Made by a program: the position numbers and the translations under genes. Below are positions 46,346-57,385 of a DNA stretch of 64,000 bases, in pieces. Each line of letters starts with the position of its first letter. Within the stretch, counting starts at the first letter, position 1. The notes below the pieces were generated by a model, which was given only the letters and a program-made list of their open reading frames with translations, searched no databases and was not told the origin of the DNA. The stretch is taken from positions 18,265,204 to 18,329,203 of the forward strand of contig CM034609.1 of the NCBI GenBank assembly GCA_020091685.1. Direction: 5' to 3'. The DNA is from Lutjanus erythropterus (lineage: Eukaryota; Chordata; Actinopteri; Lutjaniformes; Lutjanidae).

Positions 46346-49300
46346 TGACTGATCAACAGAAATACAATTAAAATAAGAATAAAAATACAACGTTTTAGTG
46401 CCACTTCATGTTGTGCTGTGTTTGTGCCAAATGTTTGTGCCATGAATCGTATCACTGGCAGGTTGTGAAAGCCTCTTTAAGAATGTTCAGACCATTCATA
46501 CTCTTAACCCACTTAATCCTTTTAAGGTCATGGTTAGCCGGTGGTTATCCCAGCCGGCAGGCACGTAGACACCTTGAGGGAAATCCATGTGGTGCATGAT
46601 GAGGACTTACTAGTGGAGAGGAGTCGTGTGTCCCAGATCCTACCAGTGTTAGATAGCACATGGAAGTCACCTGACATTTTCCTGGATCCAAATGCTTCTT
46701 TTATGTTTTGTTTTGAGTTGTTTTGTCTTGTTACATGGTCTTCCTCTTGTTACCTCTTTTACATTGTTTTAATGTTTTTACGTCGTTTTCGTCTTCTCTC
46801 TTTTACTTAATTTTCATCTTGTCATGTATTTAAGACTGTTTTCATCTTGTTGTGTCTTTTACATCTTTTACATCATTTTCATTTTATTACCTCTTATTAG
46901 GTCTTTTACATTGTTTCCTTTTTTTTTTTTCTTTTTTTTTTTTTACTTTTTTTTGACTTGTTACCTCTTTTACATTGTTGTCATCTTGTTACATTGTTAC
47001 ATTTCTTTGCATGGTTTTCATCTCTTTGAGTTGCTCTCATGTAGTTACATCTTCGGTGTCATTTTGGTCTTGTTATGTCTTTTATGTTTACACATCATAT
47101 TTGAGGTAGAGGACAAAAAATGATAAAACTCACAGTGATAAACCAGCAAAAACCAGCTGTAATGCAGTAGGTGAGCATCAAACCACTAAAAATGTAGTTT
47201 CAATACACTAGCAGTAAAATGAGTCACTTCCGCCAGTCAATATTGTTATCATTTCATACAGAGAAATTTCCTCTGTGCATGGCTCGATGGGAACCTAATC
47301 TCCACCATCTAACTGAGGAGAGACAAATAGAACTGAAGCGCCTGCCAGGCCAGTGTGTCACCATTCAATGAGCCAGATCTGGAGCTGAATAAATGCCCCC
47401 TATCTGTGTCTCATTATCAGACACCAAAGTCCACTCTAAATGAGACTCCAGTGGCATCTGATGGGGAAATGAATCTGGAAACATCAAATGGTGAACACCC
47501 ACAAGAAATAACTATGAATCTGATTACAAAGCAGGGTAATCACCAGCGTGTGCTCACAATTACACAACCATCTGTACTCGGTGTCGCGGGCATATGGATT
47601 ATGGTGTCACCCACATCTGGATAATCGCACAGATATACATTACAGTGATGGTGGCAAAACACAATTATTCAGTCTACAAGATGATGGAGTGCAAGGGGAG
47701 AAGTGTGTGGAGAGGAGAGGAGTGGAGGCACTAATCATGCACTATGCCTCTGTGCGTCATGCAGTAGATATTAATATTCTCTATTTCTTGAAACTGTGTG
47801 TGTGTGTGTGATATTTCCACAGTGCACTTCTGACCACATAACTCAGTTTGCAAAGAAATAAACACTTCTGTTATCACCAGTTTGTCTCATTTTAGGTAGC
47901 TATACAGATGCTGGTTTGGCTGAATGGTATATTTGTCCTTCAGCCTCATCTAAATACAATTGATGCAATATAATATATAATATATTACATAATCTGTTCT
48001 GTAACATCTGTAACACTGATACTGTTTTGTAAACAAAAGCCAAAGAGGTGTTTTAAAGGCTATTTTTTGACCTGCACATGGATGGAGCATCAGTCCCTGG
48101 GAGCTAATGTAGATTAGTGTAATACTGATATTTGGCAACACTGGACATGTTCACAGACTAGTGGTGTATTATGGAATGCTATTTAAGTCAATATTAAATA
48201 AATAAACATGCCTATGAAATAAATTCAGTAAATATGTTTATGAAATAAATAAATGGGGAATATATGCAGAGAGCTGAGGCAGAGCAGGATGTCAGGGGGT
48301 CCAAGAGCCAAACCCAGCAGGAAAACCCAGCAGGAAAACCACCTCTGTGCTGTACTCCCCTCCCACAAACTGCTGCTTTGGCCAGAATCTGTGAGATAAC
48401 CACGTCCCATTAATTTTAATTTAACAGATGGAAATAAACGTGTCATCAGTAAAAGTCCCCTTAAAAAATAAAAGTAGTCCTTCGATAAAACTTTCTGACA
48501 TAATTTATTTATTTATTGAACTATGTATTTATGTATGTAAAGTTATGTACATGCATATGTATATATGTATGTACTGTATATATGCATGCATGTATGCATG
48601 CATGTGCATATGTATGTATGTATTAATGTATGCACACTATATACATGTACATTATGTGGTAAGTTCAGACAAAATAAAACTCAACCTTGATGTCTCCACT
48701 GTGGATGTCAGCAGTATTGATCAGTGCACACAGTCAGTCAATGTGAATCAGAGAAATTCAATTACGACCCCGGCCAGCTGACCTGTCTGGAGAGGGTAAA
48801 GTTCAACAGTCAGATTGTTACCACATCAGCCTGACCCTGTGGGAAATGCGAGGAGGGTCAATCAAAGTGTCATTTCATCCCAAGGAGAACGAGGCTGGGA
48901 GACCTCGAGGGAGGAGACAGACGTTTCTATTGATTCAGTTAATGGTAAAGCCTGAGTGAGTAACACGACATATTATATACGCAGGGAGAGACGGGTATAA
49001 ACTGTCCTAAAATTCATGCTTGATGAAAATTGCAGTGACTTATGATAAGATATAAGTAATTAGCATATTTTAGGCTCAAGAATAAAATATCTATGTGTCA
49101 TCAATGGTGAGTTGTAACTACAGTATGTCCATTTACTCAAGTATTGCATTTAAGTACAAATTTAAGGTATGTGTACTGTTCTTCAATACTTCCATTTCAT
49201 GCCACTATATACTTTCACTCCACTACCTTTTACTCCATTTGAAAGCTTCTTAATACTTGCTTCAGGCTGTGAATTCACCCAAAATGATGAGATTATTAAA

Positions 49301-50300
49301 CAGTAATCTGTACAGAAAAGTTAAATTTGCTCCGACTTGAGCAAAAGTAAAATTATACTTAAACATAATGCATCATCTAAAATAATCCAGTATAGTAGCA
49401 TATAGCGTTCACAGAGGGCATTCTTCTAAATTTGGAGAACTTTTACTTTTGATAGTTGGCACATTTAGCTAATAGCACATTCTTTCTTTACTATAAGTGA
49501 CATTTTTAATGCAGGATTTTGTTTGTAATGGAATATATCCATATGGCAACATTGCTCATTTTATTTGCATAAAGATTCTGAATGCTTCTTCCACAACTAA
49601 AGAGCACTTTGATACAGGAAACAAATAAAGCATTAATGTGAATGTTAAGCTATATGTAATGTGTAAAATTACGTTCTATTACCCAACAGTCTATAGTTCT
49701 AAACAAAAAGGTGCCAGGTGTTTGCAATAAAATCACTTTAGAGATGAAGATATAATTTCTACAGAGCCTAAATCTCCTCCTCCTGTGCTTGTGTTGATGC
49801 ATTATTCCTACATTAGTGCCGCCATCTAAAAACCACTGGAGGCTGCACAACTCCAAGCTAAATCTTATGTTTGTGTCCTGAGACAGCAGGTGACAGTGTG
49901 GTTGCCCGGAGCATGTCCATTAGAGAGAGTAAATGATGACATGTGTCAGTGTCAGTTCTTTGCAAACTGGAGGGCATCCATGGAGTCAATCAGTATTGGT
50001 TTGATGTGGTACAGAGATCTCAGAGGTCTTTGTGTTTCAGTGCTAAAAGACCATTTTTTGCTGAACTTGGCATCTGTTCATCCCAAATTTGTTGAACCTA
50101 CACAGTATTTTATTTCTGATTTGTATCCATACCTTGGCTCAGCACATTTTGCTCCCCATAATCTAAGCAAGGTGCACAAGGGAGACGACCGCAAGTATCA
50201 GAGTGATCTAATGTGGGAGTATTTTCTCAGAAAAGCAAGGGGAAATTGAAGATGCTGGTGTTACGGAAAGAAGCAAGAGATAAATAGAAAGTGATGATCA
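46346..50300. other. intergenic stretch
   Basis: Contains T-rich runs (46919-46954), a GTAT/ATGC-rich simple stretch (48521-48645), and two blocks that look single-copy and may be conserved noncoding DNA (47240-47660 and 48780-48960). The frame at 49890-50249 (119 codons, plus) has no recognisable domain, promoter or splice context and is not called. Confidence 0.5.
48521..48645 (+). repeat. ATGT/ATGC-rich simple repeat
   Basis: Imperfect tetranucleotide repeat of TATG, ATGC and GTAT units. Confidence 0.9.
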
Positions 50301-50301
50301 G

Positions 50302-50650
50302 AGGTGGCAAAAGTACACAAGTTCTTTAGAAATACAGATACTCTAAAATGTCTCGGAAGTATAAAAGTAAAAAGTAGTCATTTAGCATCATTTTCCTGTT
50401 TTCATCTTGTTATGTCTGTTATTGGTTATATGCACTGGTGGATACACCAAGAAATCGTCTTTTCTAAGTGTTACTGTCCCACCCATTTAGGTTGAACAAT
50501 TTCCCCTCATATGTATTAAAACTAAAGTAACAATCCTGTTTTGAGGTTGTCAGAAAAACGAATACTCAAGTAAACTACAGTAACCTGAAAATTCTACTCA
50601 AGTATAGTAACAAAGAATTTGTACTTTGTTACTTCCCACTTTTGATGATA
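50302..50650 (+). mobile_element. small non-autonomous element, AAGTAC-rich ends
   Basis: Left GAGGTGGCAAAAGTACACAA; right TTTGTACTTTGTTACTTCCC followed by ACTTTTGATG. Reverse-complementing the right end gives AAGTGGGAAGTAACAAAGTA, loosely matching the left. It is a known style of fish MITE. No coding part. Confidence 0.45.
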
Positions 50651-50879
50651 AATCACAATGCTGAATGTCCACACTTTATAGAACAAAAGTTCTTTATCAT
50701 AACCTAAAGTCATACCATTCATTTATTTCTTATATAACCATGAAGTATCAAAAACAAGCAATGATTGTAAGCAGTGCCTCCACCAAACATCATTCAGACA
50801 AACACAAACTGAGCTATTGATAGACTGACGGGCATTTTAACACTTCTGTCATTAATGATTAAGTTCCAAATAAAGAAAG

Positions 50880-51140
50880 ACCAGATTAAATTTAGAGATA
50901 CGTCACTGTACTTCTCCTCACAGATGTGCAGTAATAGAAAAGGAGACGAGTGATGGCGCTTTGCAGCTAATCAGACGTGAGCTGTGTGGGTGGGCATTAG
51001 CCCCCCATACAGACTGTGTTGCATTTACAGAGCGACACTCAGCGCTAATCAGATTTATGGCATGCATAAACATAATTGTGTGCCTTTATGGATTCAATTG
51101 AACAATTAAGCTCCGGCAAACATTAATTTGCCTTCTCTGG
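50880..51140. promoter_or_regulatory. possible conserved noncoding block
   Basis: Non-repetitive with many homeobox- and octamer-like words (GCAGCTAATCAGAC, GCGCTAATCAGATTTATGG, CATAAACATAATTG, AACATTAATTTGCC). There is no open frame. Its texture is that of developmental enhancers; homology is not shown. Confidence 0.3.
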
Positions 51141-51714
51141 TGCTTTTTTTTTCTGATTTCTGTCTCCACTCTTTCAAATTCTCTGTGTCATGTCCAAAAG
51201 ATTGTTTTTCCTTTCCTCTCCTCTTTTAAATTTGATACCTTCTTATGTATACTCAGTTAAGCATGTTTGTACAAACACAGACGCCCACAGAAATATGAAG
51301 GACATCCATCTCCATGGAGAGAAGACACTGGGAGGAAGAGATGACACAGTAATATGCTATGAAAGCTTATCTGTTTGTCATCCTTCAAAGTCAGTGCATC
51401 CCATTGCTGACTGCACCTGCCAAGGTCACTCTGCTGTTTGGGACGGGGGTGGCGAGTGGTGAACGTGCTACAGTACTAAAGTGTCACCCCACCAACAGCT
51501 ATGATTGTTTCTATTTTCAGTTGAGATGAGATTAAAGTCCTTGGGGGCAGAGATATCAATCTGTTGTAACATAATGAGTCTTCTCTAGTGAGCAAATAGA
51601 CACTTGGGCCAACAATGGCCATGGTCGATATTTGTCTGCCACTCATGATTATATGCACTGAAAGCAGGAGAGAAACAGAGTGACAAAGGGAGACTGGCAC
51701 AGAGACAGAGAGAG

Positions 51715-51830
51715 ATATCAAGGTATCAAGGTAATTTATTATCATCATACAACACAGGGTTGCACAACGAAATAAGAGCTGCAGTTCCTTAATGCTAAAC
51801 TCACATGCAATACGGATAAATAATTCAATT
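51715..51830. mobile_element. possible LINE-tail fragment
   Basis: CAAGGTATCAAGGTAATTTATTATC..CATACAACACAGGGTTGCACAACG is the style of an antisense fish non-LTR 3' end. No coding part. Confidence 0.35.
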
Positions 51831-51904
51831 TGAATAGACTAGGATAACAATATTAAACAAGATAAAATAAATAAATATTATTTTATATACATATACATAT
51901 ATAC

Positions 51905-52310
51905 TCACTCACTTATAAAATGTAATAACAGAATGCAATGATCTTTTTTGTAAATATACACCCAGTAAGCATTTGGGAACTGAGGCCAATAATTGTTGAA
52001 GTTTTGAAAGCAAAATTCTTTCCCATTTTTGCTTGATTTATGACTTTTTCTGTTGTCGTATTTTGCGCTTCATAAAGCACTTGCGCCTCATAGGAGACAG
52101 GTCTGGACTGCAGGGAGCCCAGTTTAGTACCTGAACTCTTTCACTATGAAGCCACACTGTTGTAATGTACAGAATGTGTCTTGGCATTGTCTTGTGGAAT
52201 GAGCAGGGATACCTCTGAAAAAGACGTAACCTGTACCTTTCAGCGTGACTGATGTCTTCACAGATGTGTCAGTTATGCCATGAGCCGTACCACCATAAAT
52301 GAAAACTCTG
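51905..52310 (-). mobile_element. Tc1-like element, antisense fragment
   Basis: On the minus strand it carries pieces of the same transposase family as 3783-4836: the 3' part with AAGCAAAAATGGGAAAGAA and the GACCTGTCTCC..GAGG area, and CACATCTGTGAAGACATCA. Blocks are deleted and stop codons interrupt it. The sequence is older and more decayed than the other copies. Confidence 0.65.
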
Positions 52311-52540
52311 TTTCCTTTTCAGTTTTAAATCCAAGCTGGGTTTGTTGTTTAGAAACATGTTTGTAAAACCATAATTTCATAAACTAATTTCAAGTAACAA
52401 CAGCATCACACAGAAGGGAAAAATCTTTATAGGCTGAATAGTTTAATACAGTAAAAAAAAAAGGAAAAACAACAACAACACAAACACCTTAATACTATTG
52501 GGAGCACAACTGGGGGAAATAATACTGTAATAGTAATAGT

Positions 52541-52565
52541 TACACACACACACACACACACACAC
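52541..52565 (+). repeat. (AC)12 microsatellite
   Basis: Short perfect AC run. Confidence 0.95.
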
Positions 52566-52978
52566 CATCTTCTCCCCACAGCATCCATGTGTCAAAGTGA
52601 TGAATGTCTCCTTCCTGTGACTGACCTCCAAGGTCACCGGTAGTGGGGCAAATGCAGCCGAGCTGCCTCATTTCCCCGGCAGCTACAGCAAGGTAACGGC
52701 TCCAGCATAATTCACCATCGCTTGGCCACAGCTCTAATCGCAAATGTAATCAAACTGGCTGGGGTGCTACGGGTTCTGCAGCAGTGGGCTGGACTACAGC
52801 GGGGTGGGGTGAGCTGAAAGAAGCATTTGTCTCATTGTTTTTGAGCGGTCCGTATAAACATGTGCAGGTGTCTGATGCAATATGTTCATGTCTTTCTGCA
52901 TAAAGCTTTTAGTACACCACATCTTGATACACATGAGCATTGTACTGATATTACTGTAGAGAGGAGCACCACCTGCCT

Positions 52979-54073
52979 AGGTCAAGGGTTCCCAAATTTT
53001 TCCACACTACAGCACCCCAAATAGCATGAGCTTATGGCTTTAAAAACCCAACATCAGCTGTTTGTTCTGCCTTTGCTGGGTGCTTTTGTTTCAAGTCACA
53101 CTAAAGTTTTGAGTTCTAAAACTCTCATTTGAGAGGATCTCAAAGTAGAAAATGCATTTGGGGCACTTCTTTCTTAGCCATTCATATGTGCATCATTAAA
53201 TCCATACTTAATGTATTCTGCCTAACATTTGTAAGTTTTATTGGCCAGGATTGTTTTTTTCAGCAGTTATTTCCCTTTTCAAAAACGTGTCTATTTTTGT
53301 GAGTTAGCACCAAAGTTCAGACGCACAGCAGCTTTGTGGCAGGTGGCTGTCCAGGTCATCACTGACAGCTTATAATGTCTGAAATATGGGCCCAGCAAAT
53401 AAGAGTTTTATATATTAAATATTATTATTAATTATATTCTATAATAATTCACATTATTATAATTATCCCCACCAGGAGTAGCCGTGGAGGGAATCATGTG
53501 ATTGCTTGTGTGTGTGTGTGTGTGTAGGTGTGTGTGTGTGTGCTTGCATGACCAACAGACCTGCAGCTTGTTTGCAGCTAATTTTGCTTAACACTGCCCT
53601 GATCAGTGTAGATTCTTTGTGCATATTCCTGACTGTATGCTGAAGGTCATCTGTGATCCACAGTCTTTGAAAAACCTCGAAAAACCTGTTTTATGGCTCC
53701 TTGCTGGGGACAGCTGTGGCCAGAGGCAGTGTTTCAGGTCATCCCGTTCTTGTGAACGCAATATCTCAAGAATGCCTTGAGGGAATTTCTTAAAATTGGG
53801 AATGAACATCCACGTGAACTCAAAGATGAACTGCTTAGCTTTTGGTAGTCAAATGTCAAAGGTCACTGTGACCTCACAAAACATGTTTTTGGCCATATCA
53901 ATAATTCATCCACTAATTATGACAAATTCAATGCAAATGCCCAATACAAATATTCTTTTCGGGTTGCCTTGTGGAGATCTGCACTTTAATGAATGCACAT
54001 TTTATTTTATTTTTTTAAATTTTTCTTTTATGCATTTTGCTGTGGCCCCACTTTGAAAACCACTGGCCAAGGT
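52979..54073 (+). mobile_element. probable hAT-like element, about 1.1 kb
   Basis: Left GGTCAAGGGTTCCCAAATTT..CACACTACAGCACCCC and right GGCCCCACTTTGAAAACCAC followed by TGGCC are loosely inverted ends of the CAGTGGTTCCCAAA class. It encloses a copy of the dispersed repeat also at 10800-11010 (here 53745-53910) and a GT-rich run (53507-53543). No transposase frame. The boundaries are uncertain. Confidence 0.45.
53745..53910 (+). repeat. dispersed repeat, copy 2
   Basis: GTGAACGCAATATCTCAAGA, GCCTTGAGGGAATTTCTT, ACTCAAAGATGAACTGCTTAG, GGTCACTGTGACCTCACAAA and TTTTTGGCCAT parallel the copy at 10800-11010. Confidence 0.75.
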
Positions 54074-54419
54074 GACAATTCAGCAGACTGCTGCTCACAT
54101 ACTTGTACATGTACATATGAAAACATACCGGACACCCTCCATGCTTCACTACACACACATAGTTAGGCTGAACAGAGAAAGACAGGATTAAATGAAATAA
54201 ACAGAGTAAGGAACTACGGGAACATGCTGTGGGATTATAAAGCAAAACTCCATATGGCTCATGCCAAAAGACCATCACGTATGCCACCTCTGCCTTGGGA
54301 TGTGCCTGTAAATTATACATAAGTATGTCATTACGCACAGAAGCCAACGATAGAGGTTTAATGAATATGGGCAGCGTCGCCGTCTGCCGCATCCCCTCGC
54401 TGGAGAGATCCTATCTAGG

Positions 54420-54610
54420 CCACAGCATCAATCTTCCTGTCAGCACCGCAGCAACCACTATCTATGCTTTGCCATCATAAACAGATATATTATTCATGAA
54501 TTAGCATTATTGTCCACTTAATTATTCAGCAGGTCTTAATCATCCGGCAGATAATCTATTCCAGGTCGTGGGAAATTAGATAAGGAAAGATAACGTTGTT
54601 TCAAGGGTCT
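54420..54610. promoter_or_regulatory. possible conserved noncoding block
   Basis: Contains ATTATTCATGAATTAGCATTA, CACTTAATTATTCAGCAGG, TAATCATCCGGCAGATAAT and AATTAGATAAGGAAAGATAA: homeobox- and GATA-like words without repeat structure. Conservation cannot be tested here. Confidence 0.3.
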
Positions 54611-55000
54611 CACTGTGGAGTGTTTCCTGCTCAAGTGGTTATGAATTTATGAGAGGTGAAGAGAGTGGGAAGGGTGTTTTGGGAGAATTATTTCCATTAT
54701 TGGTTACAAAAAAATGGAATGAGAGGAAGGATTAAAAAGACGAGACAAAGAACTAAACAAGCCTGAGATCTATTTAGATTAATGGGAGAATCAGATCTGG
54801 TTTTACAAGGATGATGAATTACAGTTAGCACCCTGAGGACTGTGAATGCCTAAGTAGTAATGAGAACATTAATTTCAGAAATCTTCTGTCAAAGGCCGTC
54901 CTTAAGACGCAAACCAACATAAACACGTTAATGAAATACCATAATGGTCATTGTAAGTGTGCTGTTTTGAGCTTATTTTGAACTCGGCACAGACATAGGT

Positions 55001-56244
55001 AGGCTTGGGGTGTAATGGATTACAGGCTGTATTATATTACAGTTCAGAAAAAAGATGTAATCAGATTAGAGATACAGTTAGGAAAACTGCTTATTATTAT
55101 TAGCAGGATTGCAATTTTTGCATGATATATTACCATGTGCACTGATCACACATGACAACACTTCATGAGTCTCACAACACCCCTAGTCTAAGTGAAACCA
55201 ACTAATCTTACAATTAATTCGTAGTCATGTCCTCTACTGAAAAAATGCTGCACTGTGTGGAAATTTCAACATTATTTTGTCAGAAAACATTGTGTAAAGA
55301 AACAATAAATGTGTTTGTCACACCACAGAAATGTGTTTTTAATCAAACTAGACATGACTGATTAAAAAAATGTTAAGTCTAAGGTGTCAAAATCATGAAA
55401 AAATTAGCAGTTTTCACCACTATGACCTGAAAAGAACCTGAAACATGGACGCTCCATCTAGCAGCTTTATTGTCCAGACATGTTTGAAGCATCAGAGCTA
55501 GAGGACGGTGACAAGATGGTATTTTCTTTTCTTCTGTGTTGGGCTGTTGGAACTGAAGTGAGCTGAAGTGAACTGCTGGGCGGATTTGGACTGAGAGAGC
55601 TGCTTAAGGTATGTTTGTAACTGACGGTTAGGGAAGGTGAGGGGAGGGTTAGGCAGTGTGGTTCATGTGTCTGTTTTGGGGGGTTTATATATTGTTGAGG
55701 GACCATAGCTTTGATGCGTCACACATGTTTCAGGTCCACCCAAAAAGTCCTGAACATACAACAGTGTACTGTCTAAATCTGTACAATTCAGTGCTACATA
55801 GTTCTCTCCTCTCTTTTCAGCAATGTTGTTCTAACATGTGTGATGTTTTAGAGGAAAAACTCCCTTTTTCATTTACAAGGACTTTAAATCAGAAAAGTGG
55901 TACAACATCACAGACCAACTACTAATCCAGTGAGCTGGCCTGTGAATACTGCTACTGCTACTGCTGCTGACCAGGTAAAACCAAAATAAGTCACTTTATT
56001 TGAAGTTTGAGTACAAAGCGTTGCTTTTGCAGATAATGGAAGGAACTGCTGGACAAACAACAAACCTACAATAAACATAAAAAAAATATTAAGCTAAACA
56101 ATTACACCATATGTAGTAATGCAAAGGTAACTAAAAGTTACATTACTTTGATATTGTAATACTTGGATTGTGTTTTTTTTAACAGGTAATTGGTGATACA
56201 GTATCAGTATCAGAACACATTTTTAAAGTAACCCTCCCAAGCCT
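55001..56244 (+). mobile_element. 1.24-kb non-autonomous DNA transposon
   Basis: Left tip AGGCTTGGGGTGTAATGGAT and right tip CCCTCCCAAGCCT share a 9-bp perfect inverted terminus (AGGCTTGGG), continuing imperfectly with GTAATGGATTAC against GGTTACTTTAAA. The interior has TAAC/GTTAC-rich subterminal parts and no transposase frame. A single-copy-like stretch in the middle (55440-55700) may be captured sequence. Confidence 0.65.
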
Positions 56245-57161
56245 GTGCACAGGTAGGATATGTCAGCTAAAAGAAAACACTCAAAGAAAATCCTCTTTGT
56301 GTTGTACAAAACCTCATAATTTCTTCATGTGCTTCTCTTTCATAGTACCTGCTGCCGTCCTCCACCTCCGGCCGCGCTCTCTCCTCTGTCACCTCATCTC
56401 CCCTTCCTGCAAACATCTACCTTAGCCTCTCTTTGCCTCCTTGTTTTCTAGTCCAGGCACATACACCACAGAGGGTGATGAATCATTCATAGCAGCACAT
56501 AATGCCCTCAGCCCTCTCCCCAGAGAGACAGACAGACAGTGAGACAAGCGGAGACAGAAGAGAGAGAGAGAGAGGAGAGTCATAACAGAGAAGCTAGAAA
56601 TTAAATGGTTTAAGATGCAAGATAATACAGAGTAAGATAGATTAAATTTGAGATTTAAAGCATGTTGTGTGTAGGCTGGTTAAGACGTTTGACAATTTAA
56701 TAAGGTCTGATTAAGTGATGTGGGCAATTTTCATATAGTGCATGACATAATTTTATGTTTTTGTTTCCATTTTGTTCAGTGAGGTGTCTATACGCTTCCA
56801 TACAGGCATTATTCATGCATAAAATTCCATGAAATTAAGCTGTTTAAACATTGAGTTGAACTTTTTACAACTGACTTGCATGTTCTTGCACAGAAGATTA
56901 TTCTATTATGGTGCTATTGCATATAGAGATGACTTCCTGCTGTTCTGTGGCCCATTACTTGTGGATATAAACCACTATTTTGGAAATTTATTTAATTTTT
57001 ATTTATCTTTCCCCTTATTCAGTGGTATTAAGAAGTTTGTGGATGCTGCATATTAGTAGAGGATTTTGCAACACATCTGTGGATCATGCAATTATGTGTT
57101 TAAGCACCATGTCACTTTATGCTATGTTTTGAGAAAAGCTCTTGTCACCGAAACATCTGCA

Positions 57162-57369
57162 TTTTTTTTTTTTTAAGATTATTTTTGGGGCTTTTGCCTT
57201 CATTTGGATAGGGACAGCTGAACATATGATAGGAAAGGGGGTAGAGAGAGGGAGAATGACACGCAGCAAATGGGTCACAGGCGGGAATCGAACCAGCGAC
57301 CGCTGCAGAGGACCACCAGCCACAGCACATGGGGTGAACGCTCCACCAACTGAGCCATGGGAGCACCCC
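57162..57369 (-). mobile_element. tRNA-derived SINE, full length
   Basis: On the minus strand: GGTGCTCCCA, A-box TGGCTCAGTTGG, B-box GGTTCGATTCC, a C/T-rich body with CATTCTCCCTCTCTC, then AATGAAGGCAAAAGCCCC and a poly(A) tail. Flanks AACATCTGCATTTTTT and AACACCTGCACTTTTT are a 16-bp target-site duplication with two mismatches, so the insertion is LINE-mediated. It is not a functional tRNA: the acceptor stem and the anticodon arm do not pair as a tRNA should. Confidence 0.88.
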
Positions 57370-57385
57370 AACACCTGCACTTTTT

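Noticed and set aside
46824..47123. Phe/Tyr-rich 99-codon frame
   Set aside because: Result of T-rich runs at 46919-46954.
49890..50249. 119-codon plus-strand frame
   Set aside because: No domain, repeat or splice context; length alone is not unusual for 64 kb.
57275..57369. Possible tRNA gene from A and B boxes
   Set aside because: Body, poly(A) tail and target duplication show a SINE; no cloverleaf pairing of acceptor or anticodon stems.
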